A DNA stretch of 64,000 nt from Norana najaformis (Eukaryota > Annelida > Clitellata > Crassiclitellata > Hormogastridae). Where the stretch lies: the NCBI GenBank assembly GCA_964023275.1, contig OZ029914.1, positions 38,354,424 through 38,418,423 on the forward strand. Reading direction: 5' to 3'. Position 1 is the stretch's first letter, and each line of letters starts with the position of its first letter. The notes beneath the pieces were generated by a model that searched no databases, was not told the origin of the DNA, and worked only from the letters and a program-made list of their open reading frames with translations. Below are positions 62,701 to 64,000 of this stretch, in pieces. The translations under genes were made by a program, and so were the position numbers.

Positions 62701-63566
62701 AATAGGGAAGCCAAAATATGTCCTTCAGATTTATTAGATTGCAGGGTTTTCAGGAATCTGGGCCGAACCAATCTTTGCCCAAAAACATTTCAACTGACGA
62801 GTGTAATATTTGTTTGTTAGATTTCTTGTGCAGATGGGGAAGCTTTCAACTGGCCAAGTTACTCCGGACTAGTGTTGCCCCCAGATTTGACCATCGAGTC
62901 TTGCGTCCTTGTGAGAATTCAAGTTTTTGCAAAATATTCTTACCACAAAACACGTTTCAGTCTCGATTATGATATTATACCAGGTAAATATTTGTCCAAC
63001 ATCATTATTTTAAGTGTTGCTTTATTTCCTAACTTGTTATGTTATTTTATTAGCCGTGAATAAAGATTTCAATGTTATTTAAGTGATTGGAATAACAATT
63101 TAAAGTATGAGCAAGGCAGAGATCGACTCAAGTGATAGGAAACAAAGGTTAGCCTTTCTGTATCCAGTTTCTCTATCAGTTTCTCTATCGATCTTCTGGC
63201 TTAATAACGAAACTTTTGCAACGACATGGAAAATATCGTTGACTTCAATCCAATGTCTTAGCCCATCAATCATATAGAAGTCACATAGAAAGTTCTAGCA
63301 ATTGTCCAAAATTTCTCAGGTATAACAATATATATGTAGGAATGTTGTTCTTTGATCATCTGGTCATCTGCTTGCGTTTATGTGCAGATTGTGGCAATAC
63401 GAACTACTCTAAAATTATGGATACAATTTCATCCCCGAATTTTCAGAATCCAGTGTTGTATACGAATGGCTTAAATTGTACCTATTTCATCTTGGTCCCA
63501 TCTGCATATAAAGCCGTTGTTACCTTTTTGGCGTTCACTACCGAAGCACCGAATGATTGGCTAACA
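9376..63566 (+). CDS. Multi-domain SRCR (group A) x11 - CUB protein gene, 5' part (spliced; 3' end outside window)
   Basis: One gene model joins a signal-peptide exon, 22 SRCR half-domain exons and three CUB exons. SRCR domains bind proteins, polyanions and microbial surfaces in secreted or membrane receptors, and CUB domains mediate protein contacts. Each SRCR domain here has six cysteines (two in exon A, four in exon B) and lacks the two extra cysteines of group B. That, with two exons per domain, is the group A pattern. Typical motifs are [47 protein letters not shown] and DVSISCG. All A exons have length 3n+1 and all B exons 3n+2, so every A-B module is a symmetric phase 1-1 cassette that can be duplicated or skipped in frame. 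Exon A8 carries a stop codon. No transmembrane segment is seen before the window ends. DMBT1-like proteins also combine SRCR and CUB, but theirs are group B, so I give no symbol. Confidence 0.85.
9458..10073 (+). other. Intron 1
   Basis: 616 bp between the signal-peptide exon and SRCR exon A1. It starts with GTAGGT and ends in atgttgcAG. No gene or mobile element was recognised. Confidence 0.6.
10074..10257 (+). CDS. SRCR1 exon A1
   Basis: 184 bp, phase 1 in, phase 2 out (TTCGG|GTGAAT). Encodes [11 protein letters not shown]...[16 protein letters not shown] and [12 protein letters not shown]. It is the longest A exon, because the segment between the two cysteines has several extra residues ([12 protein letters not shown]) not seen in the other domains. 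Confidence 0.85.
10630..10915 (-). pseudogene. LINE ORF2 C-terminal fragment (RTE/L1-like pattern)
   Basis: The minus strand reads [12 protein letters not shown], then after stops [17 protein letters not shown] and [14 protein letters not shown]. This matches the basic/Trp-rich tail that follows reverse transcriptase in RTE-like and related LINEs (RxLRWxGHxxR...GRRxRGRPxxxWxDDI). The end with the Asp-rich GAT repeat (10635-10675) is probably the original 3' boundary. The Chapaev-like element abuts its other side at TTA 10918-10920. Confidence 0.55.
10921..13548 (-). mobile_element. Chapaev3-like CMC transposon, intact copy (minus orientation)
   Basis: 2628 bp, starting CACTGGCCAACA and ending TGTTGGCCAGTG, a 12-bp perfect terminal inverted repeat with longer imperfect subterminal similarity. 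Both sides are flanked by TTA (10918-10920 and 13549-13551), a 3-bp target duplication. CAC...GTG ends and a 3-bp TWA-type duplication fit, from recalled knowledge, the Chapaev3 branch of the CMC (CACTA/Mirage/Chapaev) superfamily. The transposase inside is uninterrupted. The copy at 18716-21352 is about 98-99% identical by eye and lies in the opposite orientation. Confidence 0.82.
11237..12943 (-). CDS. Putative Chapaev-like transposase, 568 aa, intact
   Basis: An uninterrupted frame with ATG at 12943 and stop at 11237-11239. Residues 1-100 hold three Cys-x2-Cys pairs (C16/C19, C60/C63, C96/C99), a likely zinc-binding DNA-recognition region. Residues 145-180 are Asp/Glu/Ser-rich. The central part has [10 protein letters not shown] (D264), ICVDLK (D318) and [10 protein letters not shown] (337-340). 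The C-terminal part has [14 protein letters not shown] and [10 protein letters not shown] (E517). D264, D318 and E517 are candidate DDE residues by analogy with CMC transposases; this is inference. The frame lies inside a full-length element with good ends, so it may encode a working enzyme. It is antisense to the host gene. The protein family is widespread as 'uncharacterized protein' copies in invertebrates, to my recollection. Confidence 0.8.
   Translation of the reverse strand: MATSRRSCINHPDIFCYICGEYTLKANRKPISEFVKRAYVGYFGVKLGDQDKQWAPHTVCKTCIEQLRHWTIGKRSCLKFGVPMVWREQINHFDDCYFCMVNIIGINRNNRHKLSYPDIPSARRPVPHSDIVPVPPFRELPQLSDDETCMSNIGQDDESEESGGSDSDFQSTSHSERFDQKELSDLIRDLNLSKESSELLASRLKEKNALQPGTKITIYRNREKDLLPFFTEDNNLVFSNDISNLLKKIGLSDYSPDEWRLFIDSSKRSLKGVLLNNGNKFGSIPIGHSTRMKEEYNAISLVLEKIKYKEHQWVICVDLKMVNFLLGQQSGYTKYPCFLCQLWDSRAKHEHWTRKDWPSRKDMVVGAQNVIKESLVARDRIILPPLHIKLGLMKQFVRALNKEGSCFEYIVHKLPGITMEKLKAGIFDGPQIRQLMNDPLFIPSMNEIESCAWSSFVLVTKHFLGNKKADNYAQLVEDMLLHFNKLGCNMSIKVHYLHSHLDRFPENLGDFSEEQGERFHQDIKTMENRYQGRWDAHMMADYCWNIMRDCSGRCHTRKSYKRSFFGVE
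14439..14602 (+). CDS. SRCR1 exon B1
   Basis: 164 bp, phase 2 in (gtaccAG|C), phase 1 out (TGTG|GTAATA). Encodes [19 protein letters not shown], then four cysteines ending DVSISCG. The usual LDD after IW is LSG here. Two inverted transposon copies lie in the introns on either side. Confidence 0.88.
14700..16850 (+). mobile_element. 5'-truncated L2/CR1-group LINE with (TGAT)n tail
   Basis: Pieces of a reverse transcriptase ORF run on the + strand: the pre-RT region ([11 protein letters not shown] near 14785), [17 protein letters not shown] and [21 protein letters not shown] in 15430-15744, the catalytic region 'FADDANVF' (frame-broken at 15744-15760), [12 protein letters not shown] in 15748-16011, and the C-terminal [12 protein letters not shown] in 16270-16581. 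Several stops and frameshifts are present. The 3' end is an AATAAA-like stretch followed by TTGA/TGAT repeats at 16807-16850. A 0.73-kb copy of its 3' end lies at 60146-60872. Confidence 0.82.
15430..15744 (+). pseudogene. LINE reverse transcriptase core fragment
   Basis: 104 codons containing AFNTVDH (first Asp block), [13 protein letters not shown] and [20 protein letters not shown], all typical of RT domains in the CR1/L2/Jockey group. A frameshift right after the fragment puts the FADD catalytic motif in another frame. Not functional. Confidence 0.85.
17480..18120 (-). pseudogene. LINE ORF2 C-terminal fragment, minus strand
   Basis: The minus strand shows [19 protein letters not shown], then [32 protein letters not shown] and a Trp/Leu-Pro block (KLPSELRH). 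This is the known order in the tail of CR1/L2-type polyproteins (ALARAV...LHWLxxxxRIxYK...PSYL...LWNxLPxxLR). Stops and frame changes are scattered. No RT core is present. Confidence 0.6.
18716..21352 (+). mobile_element. Chapaev3-like CMC transposon, second copy (plus orientation)
   Basis: 2637 bp with the same 12-bp ends (CACTGGCCAACA...TGTTGGCCAGTG) and TTA on both sides (18713-18715, 21353-21355). The flanks may even share TTAATTA. Very similar over its whole length to the element at 10921-13548 but inverted. Its transposase has one stop and a 9-bp duplication, so it probably depends on an enzyme from elsewhere. Confidence 0.85.
19321..21037 (+). pseudogene. Chapaev-like transposase with premature TAA
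   Basis: The frame starts at ATG 19321 and is open for 529 codons to TAA at 20908-20910. The intact copy has GAA (Glu, in KTMENRYQ) at that position, so a single G-to-T change truncates the protein by about 38 residues. The lost tail (readable to about 21037) includes MMADYCW. A 9-bp duplication (aacatgagc near 20790) adds three residues, NMS. About eight other residue differences separate it from the 568-residue protein. A TATATAAA box lies at 19157-19164, and the element copy at 10921-13548 has the same promoter region. Cys pairs and candidate catalytic residues are as in that copy. Confidence 0.82.
22814..22979 (+). CDS. SRCR2 exon A2 (GC donor)
   Basis: 166 bp, phase 1 in (ttttAG|GAGCT). 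Encodes [31 protein letters not shown] and VVCASLGFG. The donor is GG|GCAAGT, a GC-AG type 5' splice site. The acceptor is duplicated 28 bp upstream (AG at 22784-22785); using that copy would shift the frame. Confidence 0.85.
24931..24970. repeat. (ACT)n microsatellite
   Basis: Pure tandem trinucleotide act/cta repeated about 12 times, followed by an imperfect CAC/CAT stretch. Confidence 0.9.
25363..25420. repeat. (AGT/GGT)n imperfect microsatellite
   Basis: A run of agt and ggt triplets. It is nearly complementary to the (ACT)n run at 24931-24970, so the two could pair in the transcript. Confidence 0.85.
25457..25620 (+). CDS. SRCR2 exon B2
   Basis: 164 bp, phase 2 in (aattAG|A), phase 1 out (TGTG|GTACGA). 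Encodes [22 protein letters not shown] followed by four cysteines and DVSISCG. All group A cysteines are present. Confidence 0.9.
25621..26149 (+). other. Intron 5 (between B2 and A3)
   Basis: 529 bp, GTACGA to tttaaAG. Nothing recognised. Confidence 0.6.
26150..26303 (+). CDS. SRCR3 exon A3
   Basis: 154 bp, phase 1 in, phase 2 out (TTTTGG|GTAAAT). Encodes [34 protein letters not shown] and VVCTSLGFG. It belongs to a shorter A-exon type (154 bp) shared with A4 and A9. Confidence 0.9.
26304..27290 (+). other. Intron 6 (between A3 and B3)
   Basis: 987 bp containing an (AAT)n microsatellite at 26748-26819; otherwise nothing recognised. Confidence 0.6.
26748..26819. repeat. (AAT)n microsatellite
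   Basis: About 70 bp of aat/taa triplets with one interruption. The AT-only composition makes it a likely length-polymorphic site. Confidence 0.9.
27291..27454 (+). CDS. SRCR3 exon B3
   Basis: 164 bp, phase 2 in (tttAG|A), phase 1 out (TGTG|GTGATA). Encodes [32 protein letters not shown] and DVSISCG. The usual IGNR is IKNR here. Confidence 0.9.
27455..28415 (+). other. Intron 7 (between B3 and A4)
   Basis: 961 bp, carrying the SINE-like sequence at about 27738-28015; the rest shows nothing. Confidence 0.6.
27738..28015 (+). mobile_element. tRNA-derived SINE-like sequence
   Basis: The head looks like a tRNA gene. A box A-like 'cggcacggtggtcaat' near 27754 is followed by the box B GGTTCGACTCC at 27800-27810 (consensus GGTTCGANTCC). 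The downstream body (cgccgagtgcgggctc..., gatcagcgcctc) is non-tRNA and could be a SINE core. There is no clear CCA-end folding, and the unusual spacing argues against a functional tRNA gene. Ends and target duplication were not resolved. Confidence 0.55.
28416..28569 (+). CDS. SRCR4 exon A4
   Basis: 154 bp, phase 1 in (gttAG|GAGCAA), phase 2 out (CTCGG|GTAATT). Encodes [36 protein letters not shown] and TVCETLGLG. The acidic DDG after the first cysteine is replaced by EASN. Confidence 0.88.
28570..29597 (+). other. Intron 8 (between A4 and B4)
   Basis: 1028 bp, AT-rich, nothing recognised. Confidence 0.6.
29598..29761 (+). CDS. SRCR4 exon B4 (divergent)
   Basis: 164 bp, phase 2 in (acAG|A), phase 1 out (TGCG|GTGAGA). 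Encodes [19 protein letters not shown]. The normal LDDV is YRDI and the GTEQSID block is YNQHELR, but all four cysteines and DVSIKCG remain. It is the most diverged B exon with an intact frame. Confidence 0.88.
29762..29981 (+). other. Intron 9 (between B4 and A5)
   Basis: Only 220 bp, GTGAGA to catttAG. A gat/gct-rich short repeat lies near 29845-29880. Confidence 0.65.
29982..30147 (+). CDS. SRCR5 exon A5
   Basis: 166 bp, phase 1 in, phase 2 out (TTCGG|GTAATT). Encodes [36 protein letters not shown] and VACASLGFG, close to the family consensus. Confidence 0.92.
30148..31325 (+). other. Intron 10 (between A5 and B5)
   Basis: 1178 bp, very AT-rich with short AAAT/GAAT runs near 30495-30560. 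No gene or element recognised. Confidence 0.6.
31326..31489 (+). CDS. SRCR5 exon B5
   Basis: 164 bp, phase 2 in (tatAG|G), phase 1 out (TGCG|GTGAGT). Encodes [22 protein letters not shown], then [10 protein letters not shown] and DVSVKCG. Confidence 0.9.
31490..31920 (+). other. Intron 11 (between B5 and A6)
   Basis: 431 bp, nothing recognised. Confidence 0.6.
31921..32086 (+). CDS. SRCR6 exon A6
   Basis: 166 bp, phase 1 in (ctttAG|GAAAT), phase 2 out (TTTGG|GTAAAT). Encodes [35 protein letters not shown] and VACASLGFG. The usual GTVC is GAVC. Confidence 0.9.
32087..32534 (+). other. Intron 12 (between A6 and B6)
   Basis: 448 bp, nothing recognised. Confidence 0.6.
32535..32698 (+). CDS. 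SRCR6 exon B6
   Basis: 164 bp, phase 2 in (gttAG|C), phase 1 out (TGCG|GTTAGT). Encodes [32 protein letters not shown] and LISIKCG. The usual QDVSI is GELISI. Confidence 0.9.
32699..33843 (+). other. Intron 13 (between B6 and A7)
   Basis: 1145 bp, nothing recognised. Confidence 0.6.
33844..34012 (+). CDS. SRCR7 exon A7
   Basis: 169 bp, phase 1 in (tttAG|ATGAT), phase 2 out (TATGG|GTAAAT). Encodes [32 protein letters not shown] and VVCASLGYG. Confidence 0.92.
34013..34526 (+). other. Intron 14 (between A7 and B7)
   Basis: 514 bp, nothing recognised. Confidence 0.6.
34527..34693 (+). CDS. SRCR7 exon B7
   Basis: 167 bp, one codon longer than most B exons; phase 2 in (accAG|T), phase 1 out (TGCG|GTTAGT). 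Encodes [30 protein letters not shown] and DVSVSCG. Confidence 0.9.
34694..35202 (+). other. Intron 15 (between B7 and A8)
   Basis: 509 bp, nothing recognised. Confidence 0.6.
35203..35368 (+). pseudogene. SRCR8 exon A8 with in-frame TGA at the conserved Trp
   Basis: 166 bp with normal splice sites (tttcAG|GAACT and TTTGG|GTAATT) and the usual motifs [25 protein letters not shown] and VACASLGFG. In the block that reads G(I/T/V)WGTVCDD in the other domains, the sequence is GGATCCTGAGGA, giving Gly-Ser-stop-Gly. TGA is at 35298-35300 and the following DD is GD. If this exon is always included, translation ends after seven SRCR domains. Skipping A8 and B8 together (330 bp) would keep the frame. 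A sequencing or assembly error remains possible. Confidence 0.85.
35590..38560 (+). mobile_element. Near full-length degenerate CR1/L2-group LINE
   Basis: On the + strand, in several frames: the N-terminal [15 protein letters not shown] (consensus LLLLSGDIExNPGP) at about 35680, an endonuclease remnant ([16 protein letters not shown]), [34 protein letters not shown] in 36836-37291, [19 protein letters not shown] near 37440, [18 protein letters not shown] in 37602-37826 and a C-terminal WNSLPV near 38395. Many stops and frameshifts. The endonuclease-to-tail order is preserved, so it inserted nearly complete and then decayed. It inserted downstream of the exon that carries the TGA. Confidence 0.8.
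39680..41440 (+). mobile_element. Degenerate CR1-type LINE (RT and C-terminal part)
   Basis: A basic pre-RT region (39784-40005), then RT pieces: [25 protein letters not shown] in 40787-40969 with ERDTKLF in place of [25 protein letters not shown], and after stops ERGRKDLGV and a final RRRKVERYGLSTLRRRR. This is the characteristic CR1 order (GVPQGSVLGPLLF...ADDTKLF...W...KC.VLHIG...DLGV...RL..LGL..LE.RR). Stops and frameshifts are abundant. The Chapaev-like element at 41472 follows directly. Confidence 0.75.
41472..42749 (+). mobile_element. Internally deleted Chapaev-like element, copy 3
   Basis: 1278 bp. Ends CACTGGTCGACA and, at the right, TGTTGACCAGTA (last base changed from G). Flanked by TTA at 41469-41471 and 42750-42752. 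The interior keeps short transposase pieces: GCKVGDQDK near 41910, DCYFCLTNF near 42059 and [13 protein letters not shown]...MLADYC near 42400-42475. The middle is missing. It belongs to a subfamily nearer the copy at 6523-8875 than to the 2.63-kb pair. It is non-autonomous. Confidence 0.82.
43563..43726 (+). CDS. SRCR8 exon B8 (GC donor)
   Basis: 164 bp, phase 2 in (gttAG|A), phase 1 out at TGTG|GCAAGT, a second GC-AG donor in this gene. Encodes [32 protein letters not shown] and DVSISCG. The frame is intact although its partner A8 has a stop. Confidence 0.88.
43727..44822 (+). other. Intron 17 (between B8 and A9)
   Basis: 1096 bp, nothing recognised. Confidence 0.6.
44823..44976 (+). CDS. 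SRCR9 exon A9
   Basis: 154 bp, phase 1 in (ttcAG|GAATAA), phase 2 out (TTCGG|GTATTT). Encodes [33 protein letters not shown] and VACASLGFG. Like A3 and A4 it is of the 154-bp type. Confidence 0.9.
45330..45478 (+). pseudogene. Short LINE reverse transcriptase fragment
   Basis: About 50 codons reading [12 protein letters not shown]...[22 protein letters not shown]. This resembles the first RT block of CR1/L2 LINEs (TALLRLxND...VLxLLDLSAAFDTVDHxIL) with the catalytic Asp lost. It ends exactly at the transposon start at 45479. Confidence 0.65.
45479..46499 (+). mobile_element. Chapaev-like element, copy 4 (further deleted)
   Basis: 1021 bp, nearly identical to copy 3 except for an extra deletion: 'catcggcatt' is followed directly by 'tcgaaggatttcaccag', removing about 250 bp still present at 42143-42390. 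A small deletion also removes 'tcatgtttca' before DCYFC. The termini are CACTGGTCGACA and TGTTGGCCAGTG. The flanking triplets are CTA on the left and TAA on the right, so no matching target duplication is visible. Confidence 0.82.
46529..46692 (+). CDS. SRCR9 exon B9
   Basis: 164 bp, phase 2 in (aaactAG|A), phase 1 out (TGTG|GTAAGA). Encodes [32 protein letters not shown] and DVSIRCG. Only 29 bp separate its start from the end of the upstream transposon, so branch point and part of the acceptor context must lie in transposon sequence or in that short remnant. Confidence 0.9.
46693..46889 (+). other. Intron 19 (between B9 and A10)
   Basis: Short intron of 197 bp, GTAAGA to tttgtAG. Nothing recognised. 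Confidence 0.65.
46890..47052 (+). CDS. SRCR10 exon A10
   Basis: 163 bp, phase 1 in, phase 2 out. Encodes [36 protein letters not shown] and VICTSLGF. The last two bases are GA (TTTGA|GTAAGT) where other A exons have GG, so the junction codon becomes Glu instead of Gly. Closest relative is A11 (54714-54873). Confidence 0.9.
47799..48017 (-). repeat. LTR (3' LTR in element orientation)
   Basis: 219 bp, TG...CA. Aligns with 52139-52355 with shared tracts such as tttacaatccttctcc and caacacacacca, plus several indels. Confidence 0.9.
48440..48863 (-). pseudogene. Retrotransposon RNase H remnant
   Basis: The open part (48863-48579) shows [45 protein letters not shown] and FEQFLY. This is the RNase H region of gypsy-like elements with the first Asp and the Glu block visible. 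Downstream a broken tail resembling NVRVDFLSR is readable near 48480-48510. No integrase follows. Confidence 0.85.
49080..49605 (-). pseudogene. Retrotransposon reverse transcriptase remnant
   Basis: Starts with a linker and RT N-terminus ([16 protein letters not shown]) in 49605-49414. Later frames show [13 protein letters not shown] near 49330-49370 and the catalytic YxDD box as Tyr-Arg-Asp-Asp at 49236-49247. Several frame changes disrupt it. Confidence 0.75.
50066..50095 (-). pseudogene. Retroviral-type protease active-site remnant
   Basis: The minus strand reads LIRDTGC with the Asp-Thr-Gly triad at 50072-50080. This is typical of the aspartic protease between gag and RT. The surrounding frame is broken. 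Confidence 0.6.
50286..50327 (-). pseudogene. gag CCHC zinc knuckle
   Basis: 14 codons spelling C-x2-C-x4-H-x4-C ([14 protein letters not shown]), a perfect retroelement nucleocapsid knuckle. A second, degraded knuckle (CYTCGKANH) lies near 50190-50225. Confidence 0.85.
50848..51790 (-). pseudogene. gag-like coiled-coil remnant, split by a nested LINE
   Basis: An N-terminal piece near 51783 begins [13 protein letters not shown]. Downstream segments, including 51072-50848, are rich in Glu, Lys and Arg ([26 protein letters not shown]) and predict a charged coiled coil, as in the gag proteins of several invertebrate gypsy elements. The LINE at 51075-51541 interrupts it. Confidence 0.6.
51075..51541 (+). 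mobile_element. Nested 5'-truncated LINE with (TTAC)n tail
   Basis: 467 bp inserted into the LTR element in the opposite orientation. It is flanked by CCAAAT at 51069-51074 and 51542-51547, a 6-bp target duplication. The frame at 51076-51492 ends with a LINE C-terminal pattern (PLRRL-like [27 protein letters not shown]). The 3' end carries a cttacttacttac tail at about 51518-51540. Confidence 0.75.
52139..52355 (-). repeat. LTR (5' LTR in element orientation)
   Basis: 217 bp, TG...CA, followed by the CCGGT target duplication at 52356-52360. Confidence 0.9.
52509..52675 (+). CDS. SRCR10 exon B10
   Basis: 167 bp, phase 2 in (tttaaAG|A), phase 1 out (TGTG|GTAAGT). Encodes [33 protein letters not shown] and DVSIKCG. 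Compared with B11, the first codons (YVGA there) and the acceptor (atatcAG there) are rewritten, but the exon is exactly one codon longer, so the frame holds. Other acceptors a few bases downstream (aaAG, acAG) are possible. Confidence 0.82.
52676..54713 (+). other. Intron 21 (between B10 and A11)
   Basis: 2.0 kb. Contains a LINE RT fragment (53830-54500) and perhaps a minus-strand LINE tail near 52985-53170 ([11 protein letters not shown]). Otherwise nothing recognised. Confidence 0.6.
53830..54500 (+). pseudogene. LINE reverse transcriptase fragment (RTE/R1-like pattern)
   Basis: The + strand reads [15 protein letters not shown], then [12 protein letters not shown] (the FADDxxLLA catalytic block with Asp changed to Asn), [12 protein letters not shown] and [13 protein letters not shown]...EIKRRI. 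This order (LDYADDxxLL...GLxINxxKTK...FxYLGS...EIxxRI) is typical of RTE-like and related LINEs. A stop lies after AEV. It is truncated on both sides. Confidence 0.7.
54714..54873 (+). CDS. SRCR11 exon A11
   Basis: 160 bp, phase 1 in (ttgtAG|GAGAA), phase 2 out (TTTGG|GTGAGT). Encodes [36 protein letters not shown] and VACASLGFG. The usual VRL start is altered (QQL). Paralogue of A10. Confidence 0.9.
54874..55784 (+). other. Intron 22 (between A11 and B11)
   Basis: 911 bp aligning with the non-retrotransposon parts of intron 20. At 55632-55640 it has a single 'ccggtgcag' exactly where intron 20 carries the LTR element. Confidence 0.8.
55785..55948 (+). CDS. SRCR11 exon B11
   Basis: 164 bp, phase 2 in (atatcAG|T), phase 1 out (TGTG|GTAAGT). 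Encodes [32 protein letters not shown] and DVSISCG, essentially the family consensus. It is the last SRCR exon before the CUB exons. Confidence 0.92.
56210..57330 (+). pseudogene. LINE RT and C-terminal fragment (CR1/L2 group)
   Basis: Across frames: [24 protein letters not shown] (ADDNQ in active elements), [27 protein letters not shown], then [20 protein letters not shown] and [14 protein letters not shown] near 57010-57150, and an end [17 protein letters not shown] near 57240. A related 3' end occurs near 62500-62630. Heavily mutated. Confidence 0.65.
57720..59080 (+). pseudogene. L2/CR1-group LINE fragment
   Basis: Frames at 57872-58237 and 58510-58815 carry [50 protein letters not shown] and, in the tail, [25 protein letters not shown]. 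It is related to, but clearly different from, the LINE at 14700-16850. It ends near a 'caataaacgag' stretch at about 59060. Confidence 0.8.
59165..59310. repeat. GAAC/GAAA/GAAT-type low-complexity tract
   Basis: A purine-rich run of imperfect 4-bp units (gaac, gaaa, gaat) over about 145 bp, immediately downstream of the LINE at 57720-59080. It may have grown from a LINE tail. Confidence 0.75.
60146..60872 (+). mobile_element. 3' fragment of the LINE family at 14700-16850
   Basis: 727 bp, nearly identical to about 16105-16850, including the frame with [16 protein letters not shown] and the TGAT-type tail (gattgattgactgattgat). It has its own stop (TGA in the SSCWNRL block, TGC to TGA). The high similarity means the family moved fairly recently. 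Confidence 0.88.
61478..61650 (+). CDS. CUB1 exon 1
   Basis: 173 bp, phase 1 in (ttgcAG|AA), phase 0 out (AAA|GTAAGT). Encodes [39 protein letters not shown] and EDWFK, the first half of a CUB domain with its first two cysteines. The phase fits exon B11 directly. Confidence 0.88.
61651..62820 (+). other. Intron 24 (inside CUB1)
   Basis: 1170 bp. 62500-62640 is related to the LINE 3' end near 57200-57310; 62300-62440 resembles a LINE tail ([14 protein letters not shown]). Nothing else recognised. Confidence 0.55.
62500..62640 (+). repeat. LINE 3'-end fragment shared with 57190-57310
   Basis: Both copies contain 'gggcatcatgataacgg.gttat' and an upstream stretch encoding DY.F..DF..SE......AS. 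Probable remnants of one LINE family. Confidence 0.6.
62821..62983 (+). CDS. CUB1 exon 2
   Basis: 163 bp, phase 0 in (tttgttAG|ATT), phase 1 out (CCAG|GTAAAT). Encodes [32 protein letters not shown] and [12 protein letters not shown], the second half of the CUB domain with two cysteines. The acceptor at 62819-62820 was chosen because it keeps the phase; the AG at 62831-62832 would not. Confidence 0.82.
62984..63387 (+). other. Intron 25 (between CUB1 and CUB2)
   Basis: 404 bp, nothing recognised. Confidence 0.6.
63388..63566 (+). CDS. CUB2 exon 1 (domain continues outside window)
   Basis: 179 bp, phase 1 in (gtgcAG|AT), phase 0 out (ACA|GTAAGT). Encodes [38 protein letters not shown] and NDWLT. 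Same structure and phases as CUB1 exon 1, so tandem duplication of a CUB cassette is likely. The second half is not in the remaining 434 bp. Confidence 0.86.
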
Positions 63567-64000
63567 GTAAGTACTGAAACATCAAATGCCGATTTAACTT
63601 GCATTCAGTATGCAGTTTTAAAGATTTAAGGCGACTCGAATAAATATAACGAAGGTGCATCAGACTTCTGGCTCTCTCATGCACGCTCATATTCGTTGGA
63701 ACGGACAGTTACTGTAAAACGACAACCCTTTGTAAGATGTACTGCTGTTTTCAAATTTTTATACCATTAAACCATTATACCACGTGTCCATTAAAATTAT
63801 TCTATTGTAACCTAAATCCACTATTTATGAACAAAATCACTTCTCTAAATTGTGAAGAGGCCAAACTGCGAAGGAAAAAATTCTATTTGGACGAACTTGG
63901 ATCGTTACTGATGTACCTCCGCGTGTTTAAGAGGTCGTCTTATCCTGTGAAGTTGCATCATCCAATTAAAGTGGCCACCATTAAACTATCTGGGATACCA
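63567..64000 (+). other. Start of intron 26, to window end
   Basis: No exon seen. A stretch at 63850-63960 resembles sequences near 59735 and 62300. Confidence 0.5.

Noticed and set aside
62833-62983. Use of the AG at 62831-62832 as the CUB1 exon 2 acceptor
   Set aside because: It would enter in the wrong phase after the phase 0 donor at 61650; the AG at 62819-62820 keeps the CUB reading frame.

Overview
This is eukaryotic, animal DNA: AT-rich, intron-rich and packed with transposable elements. There are no bacterial operons, ribosome binding sites or CRISPR arrays. The mix of CR1/L2-type LINEs, a Mutator-like element, CACTA/Chapaev-type DNA transposons, a Ty3/gypsy-like LTR element and a large scavenger-receptor gene points to an invertebrate metazoan. 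I cannot name the phylum from sequence alone.

The window holds the 5' part of one host gene on the + strand. It starts with a signal-peptide exon (ATG at 9376) and runs off the right edge. I can follow 11 complete scavenger receptor cysteine-rich (SRCR) domains and the start of a CUB region. Each SRCR domain is split over two exons: an A exon (intron phase 1 in, phase 2 out) and a B exon (phase 2 in, phase 1 out). The 22 exons alternate A-B without a gap from 10074 to 55948. Every exon length fits the phase rule, which is a strong internal check. Six cysteines per domain and two exons per domain fit group A SRCR domains. A complete two-exon CUB domain (61478-61650 plus 62821-62983) and the first half of a second one (63388-63566) follow. 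The product is therefore a secreted or membrane-anchored multi-SRCR/CUB protein; its C-terminus lies outside the window.

Left of the gene (1-9360) is a diverged segmental duplication (about 1-1560 against 3217-9130). Its right copy was invaded by a Mutator-like element (3934-5956, 9-bp target duplication) and a CACTA/Chapaev-like element (6523-8875).

The introns carry most of the remaining elements: two nearly identical inverted 2.63-kb Chapaev-like copies flanking exon B1 (10921-13548, with an intact 568-codon transposase, and 18716-21352), two deleted relatives (41472-42749, 45479-46499), about a dozen LINE fragments, a tRNA-derived SINE-like sequence and an LTR retrotransposon (47799-52355) with a LINE nested inside it.

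Most notable are an in-frame TGA replacing the conserved Trp in SRCR exon A8, the inverted transposon pair around exon B1, a recent tandem duplication of one SRCR module whose second copy preserves the empty insertion site of the LTR element, and a transposon end 29 bp from a splice acceptor.
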